Shown here: positions 43,665 through 51,860 of the stretch, piece after piece
Layout of the letters: each line of letters opens with the position of its first letter
Numbering within the stretch: the first letter of the stretch is position 1
NCBI RefSeq assembly: GCF_903969135.1
Contig: NZ_LR824569.1
Coordinates: forward strand, 744,001 to 808,000
Direction of reading: 5' to 3'
Source of the DNA: Chryseobacterium sp. JV274
GTDB taxonomy: Bacteria > Bacteroidota > Bacteroidia > Flavobacteriales > Weeksellaceae
DNA: 64,000 nucleotides
The notes under the pieces: generated by a model
Databases searched by the model: none
What the model was told of the DNA's origin: nothing
Seen by the model: only the letters and a program-made list of their open reading frames with translations
Translations under genes and position numbers: made by a program

Positions 43665-44123
43665 ATGGAAGAAAAGTCGACTGCTTTTGCAGAATTTGAC
43701 AACAGCGGTTTAACACGAAGAAGAAACTTATTACCCGTGTGGATTAAAATTTTCTTATGGATCTTTTTAATCGGAGGCGCAGTATCTGCTATTTTATTGA
43801 TTGCAGGTTCTCTGCTGACTCATGTTTCCTTATCGATATATGGGATCAATGCTAATCATCCTTATTCAATGACGGGGCTTTTGATCAGCTTTTTGTTTCT
43901 GTTCAAAGGTATTGTTGCTTACGGACTCTGGTTTGAACAAAAATGGGCAGTACAGACTGCAATAGTTGATGCAATCATAGGAATTGCCATTTGTCTCATT
44001 ATGATGGCAATTATCCCATTTACTGTTCCAACGATCAGCTTTACCCTTAGATTAGAACTCATTCCTTTGTATTTCTATCTGATGAAAATGCAGAACATAA
44101 AGAAAACCTGGGAAAGCTTATAA
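43665..44123 (+). CDS. Small four-helix membrane protein
   Basis: A 152-residue protein with a short polar start and four hydrophobic segments (about 27-50, 62-82, 92-120 and 124-140), ending in MKMQNIKKTWESL. No motif is recognised. It begins 21 bp after the ATP-grasp-like gene and ends before a terminator, so it may be the last gene of the cluster's transcript. Transport of a cluster product is conceivable, but four helices and no family match do not support it. Confidence 0.7.
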   Translation: MEEKSTAFAEFDNSGLTRRRNLLPVWIKIFLWIFLIGGAVSAILLIAGSLLTHVSLSIYGINANHPYSMTGLLISFLFLFKGIVAYGLWFEQKWAVQTAIVDAIIGIAICLIMMAIIPFTVPTISFTLRLELIPLYFYLMKMQNIKKTWESL

Positions 44124-44127
44124 AAAC

Positions 44128-44151
44128 AAACCTCCGATATTTCGGAGGTTT
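44128..44151. terminator. Bidirectional terminator before cphA
   Basis: AAACCTCCGA and TCGGAGGTTT form a perfect 10-bp stem around TATT, with A- and T-runs on both sides. It serves the plus-strand cluster and the converging cphA. Confidence 0.9.
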
Positions 44152-44164
44152 TATTTTTTTAATA

Positions 44165-46795
44165 CTAAATATTCTTATTGTCTTCCAGCAACTCTTTGGC
44201 CTGGTATTCCTGTACCAAATCAATAGCATTGGAAATAACATCACTTAAAGCTGTGATAAACGTTCCTTCTTCAGCCATTCCCATAGCATGTTTTAATGCT
44301 TCGATTTCTTTAGGGATAATCTCATAGCTGACATCTCTGCCTGCAGCATTAATACCATCAATAATCAACCCGTTAATTTCATCTTCCGTTCTTCCTCGAA
44401 GATGTTTTTCATTCCGGATGATAATATAATCAAACATTCTTCCCGCAATCTTTCCGCATTCTCTGATATCGTTATCTCTTCTGTCTCCAACACCGGATAT
44501 AATTCCAATTTTCTTTGTAGACTCTACATTTTTAAGATAATCTTCAATGGCTTCGTATCCTGAAGGATTATGAGCAAAATCGATCAGTACTTTAAAGTTT
44601 TTAAATTTAAAGACATTCAATCTTCCCGGCGTAAGCTGAGCACTTGGAATAAAAGTTCTCAAAGAATTAGAGATATCTTCAATTCCAAACCCATAAAGAT
44701 AACTTGCCAAACTAGCCGCCAATACGTTTTCAATCATAAATCGGGCTTTTCCTTCCATCGTAATCGGGAAATCTTTTGCTTTTCCTATTCTGATCTTCCA
44801 GTCTCCTTTTTTAATAGTGACGAATCCTTCTTCATACACGCAGGTGATCTTTCCTTCTTTCGCAAATTTTACAATATGAGGGTTATTTTCATCCATACTG
44901 AAGATTGCCACATTAGAATCAAGGTCATTCACGATCTTCATAGAATATATGTTATCGGCATTCAGTACACTCCAGCCACTCTTCTTAACACTGTCCATTA
45001 CGACACGTTTTACTTTGGTAAGATCTCTTAAGCTGTGAACATCATTCATTCCCAGATGATCTTCCTCAATATTGGTAAGAACCCCGATATCACATTGTGA
45101 AAAGCCAAGTCCGGAACGTAAAATTCCTCCTCTGGCAGTTTCCAGTACTGCAAATTCTACGGTTGGGTCTTTCAAGATAAATTCTGCAGAAAGCGGACCT
45201 GTTGTATCTCCTTTTGACAACATCGTATTTTGAATGTAAATTCCGTCCGACGTTGTGAATCCTACTCTGTATCCATTGCTTTTTACAATATGTGAAATAA
45301 GTCTTGTAGTTGTTGTTTTCCCGTTAGTTCCTGTCACGGCAATAATTGGAATGGTAAAAGGTTTCCCTTGCGGATAAAGCATATCTACCACCGGTGCGGC
45401 AACATTTCTTGGCAGTCCTTCACTTGGAGCCAGGTGCATTCTGAACCCAGGAGCTGCATTGACTTCAATAATAGCTCCGCCACTTTCTTTTAAAGGCTGA
45501 GTTAAATTCTCCGCCATCACATCAATACCGCATACATCCAATCCGATAATTTTGGAAATTCTTTCCGCCATTGTGATATTTTCCGGATGCACCATATCTG
45601 TTACATCAATGGATGTTCCTCCGGTTGAAAGATTCGCCGTTGATTTCAGATAGACCACTTCTCCCCTTTGAGGAATGGTTTCCAGCGTATATTGAAGCTT
45701 TTCAAGAAGTTCCAGTGTATCTTTATCTACTTCAATCTCAGTAAGGACATTTTCATGACCATAACCTCTTCTTGGGTCTTTGTTTTCTTTTTCAATAAGC
45801 TGCTGAAGATTCAGTTCACCGTCTCCTACAACATGAGCAGGAACTCTTCTTGCTGCCGCCACCATCTTATTATTAATCACCAGTATACGAAAATCGTAAC
45901 CTGTGATATATTTTTCAACAATTACTTTTCTGGAATATTTTTGGGCATGTTCCAGGCCTATTTTAGCAGATTCCCATTCGTTGACATTAATGGAAGAACC
46001 TTTTCCATGATTTCCATCCAAAGGTTTTAAAACAATCGGATAACCAATTTTTCTGATCACCGCGTTTAATCCTTCTTCGTCTACAACCAAATCACCAATC
46101 GGCACCGGAATAGCAGCGTCATGAAGCATTCTTTTGGTTAATTCTTTATTACATGCAATATCAACGGCAATGGAACTTGTTTTTCCGGTAATGGTAGCCT
46201 GAAATCTTTGCTGATTTACGCCATAACCTAGCTGTACCAGAGAATTTGTTCCCAATCTGATCCAAGGAATTCTTCTGGAAGCAGCTTCTTCTACAATACT
46301 TCCTGTAGAAGGCCCAAGACGGACACGTTCTCGGATTTCTTTTAATTTATGAATACAGGTATTTAAATCATAATTCTTCCCTTCTATCAGGGCTTCTGCA
46401 ATCTTCATAGCTTCTTCAGCAGCGTAGATTCCCGCATTTTCTTCAATATAATTGAAAACCACATTATACACTCCAGGAGTTTTTGTTTCCCGGGTTCTTC
46501 CAAACCCCACATCCATTCCTGCCAGGGTCTGTATTTCCAAAGCGATATGCTCTATAACATGCCCCATCCAGGTTCCTGTTTCCACTCTATGAAAAAAACC
46601 ACCTTCCACTCCTTCCGAGCATCGATGGGTAATCAATGAGGGTATTAATTTTTCAATCCTTTCCCTGAATCCTTCGATTTTATTGGTAGGATAATTCTCC
46701 ATTTCTTCTAAGTCTAACCTCATCTGTATCAGCTTCTTTCTTCTGATGCTCCAGATGTTTGGACCGCGTAGTGCCTGAATCTTTTCGATTTTCAT
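44165..46795 (-). CDS. cphA: Cyanophycin synthetase
   Basis: An 876-residue enzyme that builds the arginine/aspartate polymer cyanophycin. The N-terminal region (about 1-160) has HRCSEGVEGGFFHRV and GHVIEHIALEIQTLAG. The ATP-grasp domain (about 215-480) contains VLKPLDGNHGKG (255-266) and IIEVNAAPGFRMH (442-454), which add aspartate. The Mur-ligase-like domain (about 481-876) contains GTNGKTTTT (489-497), which adds arginine. The size is that of the cyanobacterial enzyme. It is divergent from cphB across 199 bp. It acts in the cytoplasm and gives cells a nitrogen reserve. Confidence 0.97.
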   Translation of the reverse strand: MKIEKIQALRGPNIWSIRRKKLIQMRLDLEEMENYPTNKIEGFRERIEKLIPSLITHRCSEGVEGGFFHRVETGTWMGHVIEHIALEIQTLAGMDVGFGRTRETKTPGVYNVVFNYIEENAGIYAAEEAMKIAEALIEGKNYDLNTCIHKLKEIRERVRLGPSTGSIVEEAASRRIPWIRLGTNSLVQLGYGVNQQRFQATITGKTSSIAVDIACNKELTKRMLHDAAIPVPIGDLVVDEEGLNAVIRKIGYPIVLKPLDGNHGKGSSINVNEWESAKIGLEHAQKYSRKVIVEKYITGYDFRILVINNKMVAAARRVPAHVVGDGELNLQQLIEKENKDPRRGYGHENVLTEIEVDKDTLELLEKLQYTLETIPQRGEVVYLKSTANLSTGGTSIDVTDMVHPENITMAERISKIIGLDVCGIDVMAENLTQPLKESGGAIIEVNAAPGFRMHLAPSEGLPRNVAAPVVDMLYPQGKPFTIPIIAVTGTNGKTTTTRLISHIVKSNGYRVGFTTSDGIYIQNTMLSKGDTTGPLSAEFILKDPTVEFAVLETARGGILRSGLGFSQCDIGVLTNIEEDHLGMNDVHSLRDLTKVKRVVMDSVKKSGWSVLNADNIYSMKIVNDLDSNVAIFSMDENNPHIVKFAKEGKITCVYEEGFVTIKKGDWKIRIGKAKDFPITMEGKARFMIENVLAASLASYLYGFGIEDISNSLRTFIPSAQLTPGRLNVFKFKNFKVLIDFAHNPSGYEAIEDYLKNVESTKKIGIISGVGDRRDNDIRECGKIAGRMFDYIIIRNEKHLRGRTEDEINGLIIDGINAAGRDVSYEIIPKEIEALKHAMGMAEEGTFITALSDVISNAIDLVQEYQAKELLEDNKNI

Positions 46796-46839
46796 AGTCT
46801 ATTGGCATTTTAACAGTTAACAATAACTCCTTTCATAGC

Positions 46840-46847
46840 CAAAGATA
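46840..46847 (-). promoter_or_regulatory. -7 element for cphA
   Basis: Minus-strand TATCTTTG, an exact TAnnTTTG match 44 bp before the cphA start. Confidence 0.55.
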
Positions 46848-46945
46848 ATGTAAAACCCAAAACAAAACCATAGCAAATTTAAAGATTTGTTAAAAAACAA
46901 TTAATTTCAATTAACATTCTTAAAACATTAAAAATCAATTAAAGA

Positions 46946-46960
46946 TGGCACGAATTTCGC
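46946..46960 (+). promoter_or_regulatory. Sigma-54-like promoter for cphB
   Basis: TGGCACGAATTTCGC matches the -24/-12 consensus TGGCACG-N4-TTGC at all but one base. It keeps the required GG (46947-46948) and GC (46959-46960) ten bases apart. The expected start near 46972 would give a leader of about 23 nt before the cphB ATG. The match is by eye; a TAATTTTG at 46982-46989 is a less suitable alternative. Confidence 0.65.
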
Positions 46961-46994
46961 CAAAGAATGTTAATTATTTTTTAATTTTGTACCC

Positions 46995-47885
46995 ATGACG
47001 AAGCCTGTTGGAAAATTAATAGTTATCGGAGGAGCTGTAAACAAAGGAAGTTTTGCAGAAACCGATTATGATCAGAATATCGAAAAGAATCTTAATTTTT
47101 TTGAACGTGGGATCTTAAGGAAGATCATCAACGAATCAAAACTCAAGGAAGATTCTGTTATTGAAATTGTAACAACCGCCTCTCAAATACCTCAGATCGT
47201 AGGTTCTGAATACAAAAAGGCATTTGAATTTCTGGGTGCTAAAAATGTAAATGTTCTGGATATTCACAACCGTGAAGAAGCCAACTCTGATGCGATGGTA
47301 GCAAGAGCCAATGCTGCTGATGTCATGATGTTTACCGGAGGAGATCAGTTGAGACTGACTTCTATTCTTGGAGGAACAAGATTTCATGATACAATTCTAT
47401 TAAAATATCAGGAACAGGATTTCATCTATTCCGGAACTTCTGCGGGAGCTGCAGCGGCATCCGAGAATATGATCTACCAGGGAAGCAGTTCTGAAGCACT
47501 TTTAAAAGGAGAAATCAAAACCACCCAGGGATTAGGTTTGATTGATAATGTTATTATTGATACACACTTTGTACAGCGTGGCAGAATCGGTCGTCTTTTC
47601 CAGGCCGTAGTCAACAATCCGAGAACACTGGGAATAGGACTTGGAGAAGATACAGGGCTTTTCATCCATAATGATGTGATGACAGCTGTAGGTTCAGGTC
47701 TTGTAATTCTGGTAGACGGAAGATTTATTAAAGATACCAATCTTACGAATATCAATCTTGGTGAGCCTATTTCTATTGATAATTTAACGGTACATGTTAT
47801 GTCTATGAATGATCACTATGATCTTACCACGAAGAAATTAACTATTGAGAATTCTCAGTTTAATCCGATACCGCAGGATAAATAA
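46995..47885 (+). CDS. cphB: Cyanophycinase
   Basis: A 296-residue serine exopeptidase of family S51 that cuts cyanophycin into beta-Asp-Arg dipeptides. It has KLIVIGGA near the start, MMFTGGDQLRL (111-121) and the nucleophile elbow YSGTSAGAAA with Ser149, followed by IDTHFVQRGRIGRL, all diagnostic. Length is slightly longer than the classical enzyme of about 270 residues. It lies divergent from cphA and 39 bp before the next gene, with which it probably forms an operon ending in the isoaspartyl peptidase. Confidence 0.97.
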   Translation: MTKPVGKLIVIGGAVNKGSFAETDYDQNIEKNLNFFERGILRKIINESKLKEDSVIEIVTTASQIPQIVGSEYKKAFEFLGAKNVNVLDIHNREEANSDAMVARANAADVMMFTGGDQLRLTSILGGTRFHDTILLKYQEQDFIYSGTSAGAAAASENMIYQGSSSEALLKGEIKTTQGLGLIDNVIIDTHFVQRGRIGRLFQAVVNNPRTLGIGLGEDTGLFIHNDVMTAVGSGLVILVDGRFIKDTNLTNINLGEPISIDNLTVHVMSMNDHYDLTTKKLTIENSQFNPIPQDK

Positions 47886-47924
47886 CTCAAAAGTAATTCT
47901 TAATTTAGTTGAAAATAAAACTAA

Positions 47925-48422
47925 ATGAGGGAAGAAAAAATTGAACAATTGATTACCCTTCTTCTGGAAGGCTATGATGTGGAAAATAAAGAAGAAATGA
48001 TTTCAAACTGTTCTTTATGCTATGTAAACCCGGCCCAATATATAAAAGATAATGATGCAGAATGGGTTATTGAAAGCAATGAAGACGGTGCATTTGAATT
48101 TTCGGTGACCAATGAACTTTTTGATTTTCTAATCCGGGGTGATAAAATAGATGAAATTCATGAACTTATTGATGAAAGTCTCAATAACCTAATTGGAGAT
48201 TTCCCCATAGGAATACGATATGCAGGTGATTATTTTAAATGGCTGCAGCCGATTCTTAATCAGGAAGATCCGCCACTGGAAGTTATTGAGCTTGCAGACA
48301 GCTATTCTGATGAATTACAACTTATCATTGTAGAAAAACATAATGTAGAAAGCATTTCAAAACTTTGTCAAGAATTGAGGGTTCATTTTAAAAGAACTTC
48401 AATACCTGCTGATGGTATCTAA
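47925..48422 (+). CDS. Unknown acidic protein within the cyanophycin degradation operon
   Basis: A 165-residue acidic soluble protein, not recognised. It has no signal peptide, membrane segment or Cys-based motif. The residues are helical and rich in Glu, Asp and Ile (LIDESLNNLIGDFPIG, ESISKLCQELRVHFK). It sits 39 bp after cphB and 34 bp before the isoaspartyl peptidase, in the same direction. A role with cyanophycin granules or dipeptide handling can be guessed from position only. Confidence 0.7.
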   Translation: MREEKIEQLITLLLEGYDVENKEEMISNCSLCYVNPAQYIKDNDAEWVIESNEDGAFEFSVTNELFDFLIRGDKIDEIHELIDESLNNLIGDFPIGIRYAGDYFKWLQPILNQEDPPLEVIELADSYSDELQLIIVEKHNVESISKLCQELRVHFKRTSIPADGI

Positions 48423-48456
48423 AGAAATTAACAATAAAAAAAACTAAACTTTATTT

Positions 48457-49299
48457 ATGAAGCTCATTATCCACGGAGGTTTTTTCTCAGAAAGCGACCA
48501 AAGCCATGAAGTAAAAACTGCAAAACAGGATTCTTTAAAAGAGATTGCCCAAAAAGCATTTGATTATCTTAAGACCCATTCGGCTTTTGATACTGCTGCT
48601 TATGCTGTATCATTATTGGAAGACGATCCACTGTACAATGCAGGAATCGGTTCTCAGATCCAGAGCGATGGTGTTATCCGTATGAGTGCTGCTATTATGA
48701 ATGGAGAAACTCAAAAGCTAAGCGGAGTCATCAATATCCAGGATGTGAAGAATCCTGTTTTTGTGGCCAAAGATCTTATTGGAGAAGATGACCGGGTTTT
48801 GGGAGGTCACGGTGCGAAAATCTATGCTACGGAACATGGTTTTGAGAATTTTTCTACAGAGATTCCTCAGAGAAGAAGTGAGTATGAAGCCAAATTGGCC
48901 AATGGAGGTAAAGGAACGGTAGGCTGTGTAGCGATTGATCAAGACGGAAAGCTGGCTGTTGCTACATCTACAGGCGGAAAAGGTTTTGAGATTCCGGGAA
49001 GGATTTCAGATTCTGCCACAGTGGCAGGAAATTATGCCAATGCTTTTTGTGCGGTAAGTTGTACTGGTGTTGGAGAAGATATTGTAAGCAATGCTACTGC
49101 CACAAAAATTGTAACAAGGGTTACAGATGGAATGAGTCTTCAGCAGGCATTTATCAAAACATTTGATGAGCTTAAAGCCATAGATGGGTTTGCAGGTGCT
49201 ATTGCCATTGATAAGGATGGAAATATCTTTCATCAGGATTCCTATCCTACTATGGTTTTCGCCAGTTTTGATGGTGAAAATTTTGAAGTCTTCTCTTAA
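48457..49299 (+). CDS. iaaA: Isoaspartyl peptidase / plant-type L-asparaginase
   Basis: A 280-residue Ntn hydrolase. KLIIHGGF starts the fold, and NAGIGSQIQSDG is in the first subunit. The autoprocessing site lies before the new N-terminal nucleophile Thr154 in GKGTVGCVAID. The second subunit contains STGGKGFEIPGRISDSATVAGNYA. It splits beta-aspartyl dipeptides, including the beta-Asp-Arg made by cyanophycinase, giving Asp and Arg. Its place after cphB and the unknown gene fits this last step. It is shorter than E. coli IaaA (about 320) mostly at the end of subunit one. Confidence 0.93.
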   Translation: MKLIIHGGFFSESDQSHEVKTAKQDSLKEIAQKAFDYLKTHSAFDTAAYAVSLLEDDPLYNAGIGSQIQSDGVIRMSAAIMNGETQKLSGVINIQDVKNPVFVAKDLIGEDDRVLGGHGAKIYATEHGFENFSTEIPQRRSEYEAKLANGGKGTVGCVAIDQDGKLAVATSTGGKGFEIPGRISDSATVAGNYANAFCAVSCTGVGEDIVSNATATKIVTRVTDGMSLQQAFIKTFDELKAIDGFAGAIAIDKDGNIFHQDSYPTMVFASFDGENFEVFS

Positions 49300-49333
49300 A
49301 TTTAACATTTTTTTATAAGTCCGGTTATTTTTT

Positions 49334-49349
49334 TGGCACGTATTTTACA
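49334..49349 (+). promoter_or_regulatory. Sigma-54-like promoter for the YtxH-like gene
   Basis: TGGCACGTATTTTACA keeps the TGGCACG half exactly with correct spacing. The -12 half is TTAC instead of TTGC, which changes one critical base. The expected start would be near 49360, giving a leader of about 39 nt. Confidence 0.45.
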
Positions 49350-49398
49350 TTATTGATAACAACAAATTTTAATATTAATACATAAAAAAATAGAAATC

Positions 49399-49635
49399 AT
49401 GGGAAACAAAGGAAAAGGTTTATTAGCTTTATTAGGTTTAGGTGCATTAGCTTATTGGAAATATAAGAATTCAAGCCCTGAAGATCAACAAGCAGTAAAA
49501 GATAAAATCAATACAGCAAAAGATAATCTTAACAAATGGGGAAATGACCTTAAAAACAAAGCCAATGATGTTGCTTCTCAGGTTCAGAATAAAGTGGACG
49601 AAGTAAAAACAAAGGCTGAAGATTCTGTAAGCTAA
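49399..49635 (+). CDS. Small YtxH-like stress protein
   Basis: A 78-residue protein with one N-terminal hydrophobic segment (KGLLALLGLGALAYWKYKN, about 6-24) followed by a highly charged amphipathic helix with Lys/Asp/Asn repeats (INTAKDNLNKWGNDLKNKAN ... VQNKVDEVKTKAEDS). This is the YtxH or LEA-like pattern of small stress proteins attached to membranes. It is a single gene with a sigma-54-like sequence upstream and a strong terminator downstream. Confidence 0.85.
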   Translation: MGNKGKGLLALLGLGALAYWKYKNSSPEDQQAVKDKINTAKDNLNKWGNDLKNKANDVASQVQNKVDEVKTKAEDSVS

Positions 49636-49668
49636 ATAAAAGCAGTTTTTTTAACATTCATATATAGG

Positions 49669-49702
49669 AAAAGTCATCGTAATATTGATTACGATGACTT
49701 TT
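49669..49702. terminator. Terminator after the YtxH-like gene
   Basis: AAAAGTCATCGTAAT and ATTACGATGACTTTT form a perfect 15-bp stem around ATTG. It suits both this gene and the converging methyltransferase gene. Confidence 0.92.
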
Positions 49703-49728
49703 TATTTTGGAAAAATTTCAATTAATAT

Positions 49729-50520
49729 TTATTTTTTCTGGGCTGTTAAAGCAAAGACCAGCGGTATTTTATTTCCAAACTGCGGAATTCTCCATTTTCC
49801 TTTTTCAAATTCATCTACATGTCTGAAGCAAGGATATGGCGACCAGTCGAACTCACGGAAAGTATGCAGGTTTAAATCTTTTTTAATCAGATTACCAATA
49901 ACTTCTGATAATGAGTGATTCCACATTACATATTCCTGTACGATGGGTGCAGACTGATCTGCATAAGTTCCTTCATAAGTTTCTACGATCGGCTTTTCAT
50001 TAAAATAGTTGTAAGTCACTTTTGTAAAGTCATCATCAAACATCCAGACAACAGGGTGAAATTCTGCCATAATAAACTGTCCACCAGGTTTTAGAAAATG
50101 GTTGATAATTCCGGCCCATTTTTCAAGATCAGGAAGCCAGCCTATTGTGCCATAACTTGTATAAACGATATCAAATTTCTGATCCAGAATATTAGGTAGA
50201 TCATAGACATCTGAACAGATAAATTCTGTATCCGTTCCGCATTTCTGAGCAAGATCTCTGGCCGTATCAATAGCTTTATCAGAAAGATCAATCCCGGTAA
50301 CTTTTGCCCCCATTCTTGACAGTGAAATAGAATCCTGTCCGAAATGACATTGCAAATGCAGAATATTTTTTCCTTTTATATCTCCAAGAAGCTCCAATTC
50401 TATTGAATTCAAAGAACTTCTTCCATTCAGAAATTCATCTACAAAGTAGAAGTCCGACTTCAGATGCGGTTCTACTTTAGCATTCCAAGATTTTTTATTT
50501 ATTTCTAAGTAATTTTCCAT
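49729..50520 (-). CDS. Class I SAM-dependent methyltransferase
   Basis: A 263-residue methyltransferase. Motif I is ILHLQCHFGQDSISLSRMGA (HxxCxxGxD variant), followed by the acidic VTGIDLSDKAID and FDIVYTSYGTIGWLPD. The remainder has a cupin-free substrate region with EYVMWNHSLSEVIGNLI. This is the small-molecule methyltransferase type 11 family. Acceptor unknown. It is the last gene of a minus-strand group starting at 54248 or later, 20 bp downstream of the membrane protein gene. Confidence 0.88.
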   Translation of the reverse strand: MENYLEINKKSWNAKVEPHLKSDFYFVDEFLNGRSSLNSIELELLGDIKGKNILHLQCHFGQDSISLSRMGAKVTGIDLSDKAIDTARDLAQKCGTDTEFICSDVYDLPNILDQKFDIVYTSYGTIGWLPDLEKWAGIINHFLKPGGQFIMAEFHPVVWMFDDDFTKVTYNYFNEKPIVETYEGTYADQSAPIVQEYVMWNHSLSEVIGNLIKKDLNLHTFREFDWSPYPCFRHVDEFEKGKWRIPQFGNKIPLVFALTAQKK

Positions 50521-50540
50521 TTTTTAATTCTTTAAATCAT

Positions 50541-51254
50541 TTATCTCATCCAGCCTTGAACAATATAGTTTTTTGTGATTAATTTTCTTTCGGGTTTATT
50601 TATAGCATCCGGTTTAAACCACACTTCAATTCTACTTCCATAAAACTGTCCCCAATCGCCTTCGTAAATTGTAAAGTTATCTTTTAATTCAAATCTTTTT
50701 AATTCATCAGTATTATTTTCTACTTCAATCTTGCTTTTCTCTTTTATACTTTTCTCGGAAAGTATATTATTTTTGGTAATTTCAAATATTTTCAGGTATA
50801 CTTTTCCTTTTTCAATCTTATGTAAAAACAGATCATATTTATACATCCCCGGCTGGAAATAGTCGTAAAGAATAAAATCCTGTTGATGAATATTTACTCT
50901 GTCTTTTTCATCATTAAGCTTTAATGGCTTTTCAAATTTAATATTATCTGGAATTTTTAATTCCTCCGCAAAGAAATCATAAGGATAAAACATCAAGGCA
51001 AAAGAGAAGTATCCATAGGTTAGTACCGCCAGTATTACTGTTGAAAGGGTTTGCAAAATTCCTTTCAAATAATCTCTTTTGACAATCCTGATAATACCTA
51101 GAATAAAAGGAATCAGTAGAAAAATAAAAGGAAGAAAACAGCAAGTATAGAGTATGTATCTGTTAGATATAGAAAGACCCAAAAAACAGAGAAAAGCTAT
51201 AAATGTGCAGACTATAACCGAATTATACCATTTTCTATTAAAAAATTCCCACAT
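50541..51254 (-). CDS. Unknown membrane protein with C-terminal soluble domain
   Basis: A 237-residue protein with three hydrophobic segments in the first 95 residues (about 15-30, 34-58 and 68-92). A soluble domain of about 140 residues follows, rich in charged and aromatic residues (HQQDFILYDYFQPGMYKYDLF, GDWGQFYGSRIEVWFKPD). No signature was recognised. It is one base from the PH-SHOCT gene upstream, so they are probably translated together. Confidence 0.75.
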   Translation of the reverse strand: MWEFFNRKWYNSVIVCTFIAFLCFLGLSISNRYILYTCCFLPFIFLLIPFILGIIRIVKRDYLKGILQTLSTVILAVLTYGYFSFALMFYPYDFFAEELKIPDNIKFEKPLKLNDEKDRVNIHQQDFILYDYFQPGMYKYDLFLHKIEKGKVYLKIFEITKNNILSEKSIKEKSKIEVENNTDELKRFELKDNFTIYEGDWGQFYGSRIEVWFKPDAINKPERKLITKNYIVQGWMR

Positions 51255-51255
51255 T

Positions 51256-51795
51256 TTATGACAGTTTCTCCATTAGTTTCTTCTTTTGATCCAAAAATTC
51301 TTCCTCGCTAAGCACTCCGATTTCTTTTAATCTTCCTAACTGTTCGAGTTGGTCTAGAACACTAGGTTCAGGTGTATTCTGAACAGATACTTCAGGCTGG
51401 GACATGAAATCTCTTACCCTTTCACAAAACAGTTCAGCATGGTACTTTCCTACTCCATCAATCTCTACAACATCATCCGTAACCTGAATATCTATAGAAG
51501 CCAGTAAAAATGCTGTTTCATATTGTATTGAGCTTATTTTGCTGTAAGAAAAGTCTTCTACTTTCAACCCGTACATGAATTCTTTATCGACAAAGATCAA
51601 TCTTCTGTCTGTAGCTACTAAAATGATATGATGATTGTTTATTTTATTTCTGCCTTCAACGAGATAGACAATTTTTTCGTGTGCTGAAAGAATATCCGGC
51701 AGCTCATGAATTTCCTTTCGGGCAAATATAGTAGGACTGATATCCAGTCTTTTAAGTTCCTCTCTTATTTCGTCAAGTCTTGATTTTTCACTCAT
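51256..51795 (-). CDS. PH-like domain and SHOCT domain protein
   Basis: A 179-residue protein. The middle (about 40-130) is a bacterial PH-like domain (KIVYLVEGRNKINNHHIILV, ATDRRLIFVDKEFMYGLKVE) with the YokE-type pattern. The last 32 residues form a SHOCT motif (QLEQLGRLKEIGVLSEEEF and on). SHOCT helices often mediate oligomer formation. It lacks the zinc ribbon present in the two paralogs at 52529 and 53385. Function unknown; possibly membrane-surface or stress related. Confidence 0.85.
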   Translation of the reverse strand: MSEKSRLDEIREELKRLDISPTIFARKEIHELPDILSAHEKIVYLVEGRNKINNHHIILVATDRRLIFVDKEFMYGLKVEDFSYSKISSIQYETAFLLASIDIQVTDDVVEIDGVGKYHAELFCERVRDFMSQPEVSVQNTPEPSVLDQLEQLGRLKEIGVLSEEEFLDQKKKLMEKLS

Positions 51796-51860
51796 AGTAA
51801 CAGTTTATGAGCCTAAATTACTATTTCTTGGGAAAAGAATAATTTAATTTGGCTAAAATA

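Noticed and set aside
44570..45031. Long plus-strand frame opposite cphA
   Set aside because: Antisense to conserved cphA codons; residue composition (Phe, Ser, Lys runs) is typical of a shadow frame.
46982..46989. TAATTTTG as main promoter of cphB
   Set aside because: It would give a nearly leaderless message and has no -33 partner; the sigma-54-like site upstream fits better, though the alternative is not excluded.
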